From Theropithecus gelada (lineage: Eukaryota > Chordata > Mammalia > Primates > Cercopithecidae): a stretch of DNA of 64,000 bases. The stretch's first letter is position 1, and the number at the start of each line of letters is the position of its first letter. The stretch spans positions 103,458,583 through 103,522,582 of the forward strand of contig NC_037677.1 in the NCBI RefSeq assembly GCF_003255815.1. Reading direction: 5' to 3'. Position numbers and translations under genes: made by a program. The notes under the pieces were generated by a model. It had not been told where the DNA came from. It did not search any database and was given only the letters and a program-made list of their open reading frames with translations. Positions 54,976 through 64,000 of the stretch are shown one piece after another.

Positions 54976-55289
54976 GGTTGGGTGCAGTGGCTCACACCTG
55001 TAATCCTAGCACTTTGGGAGGCCGAGGTGGGCAGATTGCCTGAGCACAGGAGTTCGCAACCAGCCTAGGCAACAAGGTGAAACCGTGTCTCTACTAAAAT
55101 ACAAAAAAATTAGCCAGGCGTGGTGGCATGCACTTGTAGTCCCAGCTACTTGGGAGGCTGAGGCAGGAGAACTGTTTGAACCCGGGAGGCAGGTTTCAGT
55201 GAGCCAAGATTGCACCACTGCACTCTAGCCTGGGCAACAGAGTGAGACCGTGTCTCAAAAAAAAAAAAAAAAAAAAAAAAAGAAAAGAA
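54976..55289 (+). mobile_element. Alu, full length
   Basis: Forward Alu with a mixed A/AAAAG tail. Perfect 17-base target duplication AAGAATATGCAAAAATA at 54959-54975 and 55290-55306. It lies 163 bases from the inverted Alu on its left. Confidence 0.98.
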
Positions 55290-55493
55290 AAGAATATGCA
55301 AAAATAAAGAAAATACTTACCAAATGAAGTCAGCGTTACTTGGCTCTCCTAGCTTTTCCATCAAATTCCATCAAAACATACATATGCAAATTATGAAAAA
55401 TGTATTATAGAAGGACAAGCTACTAAACATATAGCAGTGACAATGGAATTTACTTGATCCCTTAAATTTAAAATGATTTAAAAATCCTCAATT

Positions 55494-55785
55494 GACTGGG
55501 CACGGTGGCTCATGCCTGTAATCCCAGCACTTTGGGATGCCAAGGCAGGTGGATCACGAGGTCAAGAGATCAAGATGGCCACCATCCTGGCCAACATGGT
55601 GAAACCTCATCTCTATTAAAATATAAAAATTAGCCAGGCGTAGTGGCATGCACCTGTAGTCCCAGCTACTTGGGAGGCTGAGGCAGGAGAATCACTTGAA
55701 CTGGGGAGGTGGAGGTTGCAGTGAGCCGAGATCATGCCACTGCACTCCAGCCTGGGCAACAGAGTGAGACTCTATCTCAAAAAAA
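55494..55785 (+). mobile_element. Alu, full length
   Basis: Forward Alu with a small insertion in the left arm (GATCAAGATGGCCACCATCC) and a short tail of 7 A. Confidence 0.95.
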
Positions 55786-56956
55786 GTGTAAGCTATTCTC
55801 TAGTTGTCATAGTCTAAGGTCAACTTGTTAGTTTTCTTTTTTTTTTTTTTCACCATAGATGATGGGATTTTCAGTCTCATAAGATACATGTTTAACTGAG
55901 CTTTTGCTACCTTTAGTTTTCTAAAGGTTGAATGCGATGAAAAGTGAGTAAATCGCTTCCTCATCTGTAATTGGAGATGACTAGACCAGCTGATCTCCAG
56001 CTTTGATTCTAGCATTTAAGAATTCCAGTATCAGGGAGTTTTAGGGAACTGAACATCTATAGTGAAACCTATTACACACGTGAGAAGTTAAGCTTATGGA
56101 TAAATATCATCCCCAAATCACTGGAGATATTCAGGGTCAGAGTGTCAAGGTGGACGTACATCTTTTTTTGTGTATTACATCCTGTCTGTTTTCTGCTTAA
56201 TTTCTTGAAGGGTGAAATAATTGATGCTATCCAGAAAACATGGTTTGCCTATTTGTGCATATCATTACAATGTCTTTTAATATCACCATTTATTTTGCCC
56301 CTACCCGTTACTTTGAGGAAACCTAAAAATCCTAGAAAATTACAGCTTCAATGATGTTTTAGAAATAATCTCATCTCTCTCCAATGTTCTTTTTTTTAAA
56401 GTGGCAGAAGTGTTTAAACCCAAGTCTAGTCCTCATTAAAACACTTGTTCTCCATTTCACCCCCACACCAACACACACAGTTTACCTTCTTTATTAACTG
56501 TTTAACACTTTCATACTATTTCATAGGATCAGTAAAATACAGTTTTCATATAATAAGTTTCAGCATTCTGAAGTAGCTGAGATTAGATTAAAGCAAGTCA
56601 AGCATTTAGTTAAGACCAAAGTCATGAACAGAATCCAGGTTTTCTGATTCTCATGGTAAGATATTTCTTAGAATTATACATTATCAAATATGCAGAGGCA
56701 ACTTCAACTCATCATTTTAAAAATTTTTGTAAAGTTTATCCATTTTAGAATTAGCTAATGCTGTAAGAAAAAATGTGATAATATTTCTGTAGAAGCTGAT
56801 TTCCCCCAAAACAAACAAAACAGAAACAAACAAAGAGGCCTACAAATGTAAAAAACTGTGTCCTGCTATACTTCAGAATCACACCCAACTGAAAATTGTA
56901 GTTACATTTGGGAAAGAGGCAAGGTCTAAGAGGATATTAAAAATAAGATATTATAT
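55786..56956. other. Intronic sequence with a MIR-like piece
   Basis: CTTCCTCATCTGTAATTGGAG near 55957 and GATTCTAGCATTTAAG near 56006 suggest the 3' part of a MIR. The rest is AT-rich unique DNA. The 70-codon frame at 56142-56354 has no support as a gene. Confidence 0.45.
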
Positions 56957-56971
56957 AAAATGCTTACAGAG

Positions 56972-57290
56972 GGCTGGACACAGTGGCTCATGCCTGTAAT
57001 CCCAGCACTTTGGGATGCCAAGGCGGGGGTGGGGTGGGGGTGGGGTGCGGATCCCTTGAGGTCAGGAGTTCGAGACCAGCCTGGCCAACATGGTGAAACC
57101 CTGTCTCTAGTAAAAGTACAAAAATTAGCCAGGTGTGGTGGTACACACCTGTAATCCCAGCTACTCGGGAGGCTGGGGCAGGAGAATCGCCTGAACCCAA
57201 GAGGCAGAGGTTGTAGTGAGCTGAGATCGCACCACTGCACTCCAGCTTGAGCTACAGAGCATGACTCTATTTCAAAAAAAAAAAAAAAAA
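56972..57290 (+). mobile_element. Alu with a G-rich expansion
   Basis: Forward Alu with the perfect target duplication AAAATGCTTACAGAG at 56957-56971 and 57289-57303. The left arm carries an insertion of repeated GGGGT units at 57025-57046. Confidence 0.97.
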
Positions 57291-57889
57291 AATGCTTACA
57301 GAGAATGCATTCCAGCATCCCTCATGAAATAGAGATGATTTTTTTTTTTTTTTGCCAAGATACCCTTCAGTCACTGATCTCTATTCCTCCAGTGTGCGTG
57401 CAGTGATTCCCAACTAACTCACAGGCAATATCTGTTTCACAAAATCTGGATGGTACAGCTGACAGGGGGTGGAGCTCTAACATGCACCATCACACTAAAC
57501 ACACTGACATTTGCCCACAAGCCCCAGGAGGACTGCCAGATTCCCACTGCCTTCAGATTTTCCAAAAAAAGGCAAAGTAATACAGGTAAAGCTGCCAGGC
57601 CCATCTCACAATCTTTCCAGAGTCCCTTCCCTGGATTCTTAAATGCTTTGAGATGAACACAGTGTAGACGAAAACACTCAAGATTCTTCTTGGCTTGGGT
57701 TCTTTCTGTGGCAAAGGCAAGACCTTTGAATAGCCAGTAACAGATGCTGCAAAATGTTCACACAAAGCCCAAGACTTTGATTCTTCACAACCAGCACAAT
57801 ATGTAGCCTGTGGGAAGTTAATCCAATTATTAGAAACTTAGTATAGAAAAAAATCAAAAGTTGGCTCACTAGAAGCAGCTAGCGTGCCT
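57291..57889. other. Intronic sequence, nothing recognised
   Basis: T15 run at 57339-57353, then unique DNA up to the L1 5' end. No exon with both splice sites was found. Confidence 0.4.
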
Positions 57890-59161
57890 GGCTGTCGTGG
57901 AGAAAAATGAAAGTGGTGAGTAAATACAACATCTTCAACTGAAACAACCAGGTGCTCACATTGGGACTAATCAAGAAAACAACTCGACCCACGGAGAACA
58001 GAGAAAAACAAGGCAGAATGACAGTCCACCGGGGAGCAACACAAAGCCAGGGTAACCTCCCCCACTCAGGGAAGCAGTGAGTGAATGTGTGGCTCTGGGA
58101 ACCCACGTGTCTCCTGTGGATATCTGCAACCCTCGAGTCAGGAGATCCCCATGTGAACCCACTCCACCATGGCTTTTAGTCTAACACAGAGAGCTAAGTG
58201 GAGGCTTGGCAGAGCAGCCACTCGGGCACATGCAGAGATGCAGGAGCTTAGATACTTGGGCTTTCTGAACTTCCTGGAAAAAGCAGCTGAAACTCTGGCA
58301 AAGCAGGAGGTTAGACCCTCATATACACTCTTAGGAAAAGGCTGAATCCAGGGGAATGAGTAGCATCCGTTTGCAGGCCCCACTCCCACAACACCTCAGG
58401 ATAAGACCTGCTGATGTGGAACTCCAGCCAGCCACTGGTAGCAACAATTGCACCTCACTGAGCTGGAGCTCCTAGGGTTGGGGGATGGGGGTAGGGGGTG
58501 CCCTGTCGGCTGTTTGGCAGACTTAGCTTTTTCAGCCTTCAGGCTTTGGAAAGACCTAGGTAACCAGGGGCTGAAGTGGACCTCAGAACAGCACGACTGC
58601 TCTATGAAAACGTGACTAGACTGCTTTTTAAAAAAGGTCCCTGATCCTGTTCCTCCTCACTGGGTGGGACCTCCCAAACCAGGATCTGCAGCCACCCTCA
58701 ATGGTGTTCACTGGCCAACAGAGTTTTCAAAACTCCCTGAGACAGCTCCCAGACGGAGGGGTGGGCTACCAACCTTGCTGTTTTGGTGACTTAGCTGTCC
58801 TGCCCTTTGGGTTTTGGAGAGACATAGGTGACCAAGGGCTGAAGCAGACCCCTGGGCACAGCACAGCTGCTATACAAAAACATGGCCAGACTGCTTTTGA
58901 AGCGGGTCCCTGATGCAGTTCCTCTCCACTGTGTGGCCTCCCAACCTGGATCTCCAGCTACCTCCTACAGGCGCATTTGAGTTGGCAATGGGGCCATAAC
59001 TTCCTGGGACAGAGCTCCCAGAGAGAGGGGCAGGCAGCCATGTTTGCTGTTTCACAGGCTTCACTGTTGATCCCTCCAGGTCCTGGAAAGCCCATGGTGA
59101 CTAGGAACTGAAGCAGACCCCCAACATACCAGAGCAGCCCTATTAAAAAGTGGCCAAACTG

Positions 59162-59486
59162 GGCCGGGCATGGTGGCTTATGCCTGTAATCCTAGCACTT
59201 TGGGAGGCCTAGATGGGTGAATTGCCTGAGCTCAGGAGTTCAAGACCAGCCTGGAGAACAAGGTGAAACCCCATCTCTACTAAAAATACAAAAAATCAGC
59301 CAGACTTGGCAGCGGGCGCCTGTAATCCCAGCTACTTGGGAGACTGAGGCAGGAAAACTGCTTGAACCTGGGAGGCGGAGGTTGCAGTGAGCCAAGATTG
59401 CGCCATTTCACTTCAGCCTGGGCAAGAGAGTGAGATTCCACCTCAAAAATAAATAATAAATAAAATAAAATAAAATAAATAAATAA
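59162..59486 (+). mobile_element. Alu nested in the L1 5'UTR
   Basis: Forward Alu whose tail has become an (AAAAT)n/(AAAT)n repeat. AAAAAGTGGCCAAACTG before and AAAAAGTGGCCAGACTG after form the target duplication. Confidence 0.97.
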
Positions 59487-59501
59487 AAAGTGGCCAGACT
59501 G

Positions 59502-59762
59502 GGCGGCCCAGGCAGGCAGATCACCTGAGGTCAGGAGTTCAAGACCAGTCTGGCCAATGTGGTGAAACCCCATCTCTACTAAAAATACAAACATTGGCCA
59601 GGCATGGTGGCATGCACCTATAATCCCAGCTACTCGGGAGGCTGAGGCAAGAGAATTGCTTGAACCTGGAAGGCGGAAGTTTCAGTGAGCCGAGATCACG
59701 CCATTGCACTCCAACCGGGGTGACAGAATGAGACTCTGTCTCCAAAAAAAAAAAAAAAAAAA
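59502..59762 (+). mobile_element. Alu, 5'-truncated, nested in the L1 5'UTR
   Basis: Forward Alu starting at GGCGGCCCAGGCAGGCAGATC, about 50 bases into the element. GTGGCCAGACT before and GTGGCCAGATT after mark the target site, the same one used by its neighbour. Confidence 0.95.
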
Positions 59763-60625
59763 TGTGGCCAGATTATGTGGATGCCTCTTCCCATATCTCC
59801 TCACTGGGTCCTCTAGCCACCCCCCACTAGAGCTATTGAGCCAAGAGCAGCTCGGTAACTTCCTGGACAGAGCCCCCAGGGGTAACTGAAAGCCTCTCTC
59901 CCACTGACTCTGCAGTGGAACTGCCCTTGCTACCCTCCAACAAACAAAAGAGCAAAGACCCTAAGTGCCTTTTCCATACCTCCAACAAGCTGCAGTCTCA
60001 ACCCAAGAAGAGGAGGTCACTCCATCTCCCATGGATCCCTTCCAACCCCAATCATTACCAGACAGGGAACCTCCAGCTTGGGCCCATAGCACAGACCCTC
60101 CATCTAGGGCTGATTACACTGAGCGACTGCTGACATGCATCTCTCTGGGGTGGAGTCCCCAGGAGACATGCAAAAGACCTTTGGCCCCACCACTACTAAG
60201 TTCTCTTCCTCTGCTATCTCCAAGTTGGGGAAGTAACATAAACACTGAGATTTCCCCAGAGCTGCAGTGGGCAGCCCAAGAGTGCCAAGCGGCAATCTAC
60301 AGCCAGAACTCAAGGGGGAGAAAAGCCCACACTCTCAGAGCACTGAGAGGGAACAAGTGCAACTGAGAGGAAACATGGGGGAGCCACACAACTGAGCAAG
60401 GATCTACCAACTGACAAATACACCTAAGCACCACCCACTGGATCATACCTCAAAGCCTCAGCACCAAAAATATCTTGCTAAAAACCCCACGTGAAACCAA
60501 AAACAAGAAGTCAGCTTCAAATAAAAACGCTGCAGAAAACCTCGACCCTGTGAGAGCATTTAGAAAAGGCATCTATTGACTGTACTTAATCTACACTGCA
60601 GTTAAATGAACACCCACATGCAGAG

Positions 60626-61639
60626 ATGAGAAAAAACCAATGCAAAACCTCTGGTAACTCAAATGGCCAGGGTGTCATATGTCCTACAAATGACCACACC
60701 ACTTCTCCTACAAATGACCACACCAGTGCTCCAACAAGAGTTCTTAACCAGGCTGAGTTAGCTGAAATGGCAGAAATAGAATTCAGAATATAAACACAAA
60801 TGATCATTGAGATTCAGGAGAAAGACAAAACCCAATCCAAGGAAATCAAGAATCACTATAAAACAATACAGGAGCTAAAGGAGGGAACAGCTGATACAAA
60901 AATACCCTAATATATCTGACAGAGCTGAAAAACAAAATAAAAGAATTTTACAATGCAATCACAAGTACTAACAGCAGAATAGAACAAGCCGAGGAAAGAA
61001 TCTCAGAACTTGAAGACTGTTTATCTGCAATATGACAGTAAGACAAAAAGAAAAAATAATGAAGAAGATTATTTAAAAAAAAACAACAACAAACACTCCA
61101 AGAAATGTGGGATTATGTAAAGAGGACAAATCTATGAATCACTGGCATCTCTGAAGGGGAGAGGGGGAAAGCAAGCAATTTGAAAAACATCGTTCAAGTT
61201 ATTGTCCATGAAAACTTCCAACTTTGCTAGAGAGGCCAATAGTCAAATTCAGGAAATACAGAGAATCCCTGCAAGATTCTACACAAGAAGGTCATCCACA
61301 AAACACATAATCATCCAATTTTCCAAGGTCAAAATATAAAAAAAAAAAAATGTTAAAGGCAGCCAGAGAAAAAGGGTAGGTCACCTACAAAGGGAATCCC
61401 ATGAGGCTAACAGCAGACCTCTCAGTTAAAACCTTATAAGCTAGGAAAGATTGGAAGCTTATATTCAACATTTTTAAAGAAACAAAAAGTCTTTATCAAA
61501 GATTGCATATCTGGCTGAACTAACTTCCTCAGTAAAGGAGAAATAAGTTCCTTTTCAAATAAGTAAATGTTGAGTGAGTAATTGGACACTAAGTATAGAA
61601 AGGAAAGACCACTACCAGCTAATACAAAAACACACTTAA
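60626..61639 (+). pseudogene. L1 ORF1, disrupted
   Basis: L1 ORF1 encodes an RNA-binding coiled-coil trimer that coats L1 RNA. The ATG at 60626 (MRKNQCK) fits the family. A 24-base in-frame tandem duplication lies at 60683-60730. A TAA stops the frame at 60791-60793, codon 56. Further frameshifts follow, and about 40 bases are missing near 61580. The family stop codon is at 61637-61639. Confidence 0.85.
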
Positions 61640-61708
61640 ATACACAGACCAGTAACAGTATAAAGCAACCACAAAAACACCAGCATAATAACCAGCTAAC
61701 AACACACA

Positions 61709-64000
61709 ATGACAGGATGAAATCCACACATATCCGTACTAATTTTGAATGTAAACTGGCTAAATGCCCCACTTTAAAGGCATAGAGTGTCAAGCTGGAT
61801 GAAAAAGCAAGATCCAATGAAATGCTGTTTTCAAGAGACGCATCTCATGTGTAATGACACCTATAGGCTCAAAATAAAGAAATGGAGGAAAATCAAATAG
61901 AAAAGAGAAAAAAGCAGATGTTGCCATCCTAATTTCAGACGAAATAGATTTAAAACCAACAAAGATCAAAAAAAGACAAAGAAGGACATTACCTCATGGT
62001 AAAGGGTTCAATTCAATAAGAAGACCTAACTATCCTAAATATATACACACCTAACACAGGAGCACCCAGATTTATAAAGCAAGTTCTTAGAGATCTACAA
62101 AGAAACACAGACTCCCACATAATAATAGTGAGAGACTTCAACACTCCACTGACAGTAGTAGATCACTGAGGGAGAAAATTAACAAGGATATGCAGAACCT
62201 GAACTCAATATTGGACCAAATCAATCTGAAAGACTGCTACAGAACTCTCTACCCAAAAACAACAGAATATACATTCTTCTCATCGTTATATGGCACCTAA
62301 CTCTAAAATCGACCACATAATTGGACATAAAACAATCCCTGGCAAATGGGAAAGCACCAAATTCATACCAAACACACTCTCAGGCCACAGTGCAATAAAT
62401 GTAGAAGACTAAGAAAATTGCTCAAAACCATGAAATTACTTGGAAATTATGCAACATGCTCCTGAATCACTTTGGGGTAAATAATGAAATTAAGGCAGAA
62501 ATGAAGATGTTATTTGAAATGAATGAGAACAAAGATACAACATACCAGAATCTTAATACTACTAGGGTAGTATTAAGAAAGACACTAATTTCTGTATTAA
62601 ATGCCCACATCAAAAACTTAGAAAGATCTCTAACATCACAACTGAAAGAGTAGCAAGAACAAATCAACCATAAAGCTAGCAGAAGGCAAGACATAACCAA
62701 AATCAGAGCTAAACCAAAGAAAATCAAGACATGAAAAACTTCAAAAGATCAATGAGTCCAGGAGTTTGTTTTTTGAAAACATTAATAAGGCAGATATGCC
62801 ACTAGCTCGACTAATAGAGATGAAAGGAGAGAAGATCCAAATACACAAAATGAGAAATGATGAGGGAGGTGCTACCACTGGCCCCACAGAAATAAAAGTA
62901 ATGATCAGAAACTACTATGACCGCCTCTATGTATACAAACTAGAAATCCTAGAAGAGATGGATAAATTTGTGGACACATACACCCTCCTAAGACTGAACC
63001 AGAAAGAAATTGATTCCCTGAACAGAGCAATAATGAGCTCTGATACTGAATCAGTAATAAACAGCCTACCAACCAATAAAAGTCTAGGAACAGATGGATC
63101 CACAACCAAATTCTACCACATATAAAGTAAGAGCTGGTACCATTCCTACTGAAACATCTCCCAAAAATTGAGGAGAAGGGACTACTTCCCAACTCATTCC
63201 ATGAGACTAACATCATCCTGATACCAAAACCTAGCAGAGACACAACAACAAAAAAGAAAATTTCAGACCAATATCTTTGATGAATATCAATGGAAAAATC
63301 CTCAACAAAATACCTGCAAACTGAATCCAGCAGCACATCAAAAAGTTAATCCACCATGATCAAGTAGGCTTCATGCCCAGGATACAAGGTTGGTTCAACA
63401 TAGGCAAATCAATAAATGTGATTCATGACATAAACAGAACTAAAGACAAAAACCACAGGATTATCTCAATAGATGCAGAAAAGGCTTTTGGTAAGATTCA
63501 ACATCCTCTATGTTAAAAACTCTCAATAAACTAGGTATTGAAGGAACATACCTCAAAATAATAAGAGCTATATATGAAAAACCCACAATCAACATCATAC
63601 TGAATGGGAAACAGCTGAAAACATTCCCCTTGTAAAGCAGCACAAGACAAGGATGCCCTCTCTCACTATTCTTATTCAACATGTTATTGGATGTCCTAGT
63701 CAGAGAAATCAGACAATGGAAAGAAACAGAGGGCATCCAAATAGGAAAAGAGGGAGTCAAACTATCCCTGTTTGCAGATGACAGATTCTATATGTAGAAA
63801 ACCCCATAATTTTGGCCCCAAAGCTCCTTCAGCTGATAAACAACTTCAGCAAAGTTTCAGGATGCAAAATCAATGTACAAAAATCACTAGCATTCCTATA
63901 CACTAATAACAACCAACCCGAGAGCCAAATCAGGAACACAATTCAATTCACAACTGCCACAAAAATAATAAAATACCTAGAAATACAGCTAATCAAGGAG
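61709..64000 (+). pseudogene. L1 ORF2 (endonuclease and RT), disrupted and cut by the window end
   Basis: ORF2 encodes an endonuclease followed by a reverse transcriptase. The ATG at 61709 is followed by a stop at codon 4 (TGA, 61718-61720). The endonuclease region runs to about 62400. The RT part keeps the FADD catalytic motif at 63771-63782 but has a stop at 63795-63797 and several frameshifts. Open pieces of up to about 120 codons (62766-63125) are remnants. The protein continues past 64000 in sequence only. Confidence 0.87.

Larger units (their letters stand above)
57890..64000 (+). mobile_element. Primate L1 (L1PB-like), 5' complete, runs off the window
   Basis: The 5'UTR starts near 57890 (GAAAAATGAAAGTGGTGAGTA) and extends to about 60625 with two nested Alus. 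ORF1 and ORF2 follow in the usual order, 69 bases apart. Divergence, stops and small deletions show an old, inactive copy. Its 3' end and target duplication lie beyond the window. The subfamily is from memory of the 5'UTR. Confidence 0.9.

Noticed and set aside
62766..63125. 119-codon frame as a separate gene
   Set aside because: It is a remnant of L1 ORF2, upstream and downstream of frameshifts.
1..64000. CRISPR arrays, bacterial operons, plasmid or phage elements
   Set aside because: Regular spaced repeats of that type are absent, and base composition, introns and Alus are those of a primate nucleus.
1..64000. Further SORCS1 exons
   Set aside because: I looked on the minus strand for segments encoding the residues around the exon and found none. 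The neighbouring exons are presumably outside the window.

Overview
The window is primate nuclear DNA, most likely from an Old World monkey. Alu elements make up much of it. At least four Alus (starting near 36004, 40581, 47881 and 54507) carry base changes that I associate with the cercopithecid AluY lineage, namely a GGCCGGATCTCAGCT-type right arm and CTAGTTTTTTGTA. There are no bacterial or viral operons, no RNA genes that I can recognise and no CRISPR array. The only host coding sequence I can support is one 100-nt exon on the minus strand at 29052-29151. It has consensus splice sites and encodes a VPS10-propeller segment that matches SORCS1. The window therefore looks like two large SORCS1 introns around one early exon, read right to left.

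Layout. 1-21339: intron with Alus, MIR and L2 fossils, hAT fragments and an L1PA tail, plus an assembly gap at 326-614. 21340-27843: an ERV9-type (LTR12) provirus on the plus strand, antisense to SORCS1. It has two LTRs, a perfect 4-bp target duplication (GTGG), a tRNA-Arg-type primer site, decayed gag, protease and partial RT, a large deletion, the TM part of env, and a polypurine tract. 27844-36003: the SORCS1 exon in an Alu-free block, followed by intron. 36004-36438: a young Alu with a 100-N gap in its tail. About 36645-37085: a possible solitary ERV1 LTR. 37808-50530: a nested stack. An old minus-strand L1M, near full length once insertions are removed, is split by a Tigger1 DNA transposon (38204-41220, TA target duplication), by a younger L1MB fragment and by several Alus. 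50530-57889: intron with L2, MIR and Alus, and a block without primate repeats at 50756-51893. 57890-64000: a plus-strand primate L1 (L1PB-like) with 5'UTR, broken ORF1 and broken ORF2, running off the window.

Nothing here works as an operon or as a new molecular system. The content is one conserved exon inside repeat-rich intron. The points of interest are the exon, the structure and decay of the provirus, the datable nesting of transposons, two assembly gaps, inverted young Alus that could form double-stranded RNA in the pre-mRNA, and a few repeat-free blocks that could be conserved regulatory DNA. Family names for repeats come from recognition, not from a database search. Their boundaries are good to about 10 bases unless a target duplication is cited.
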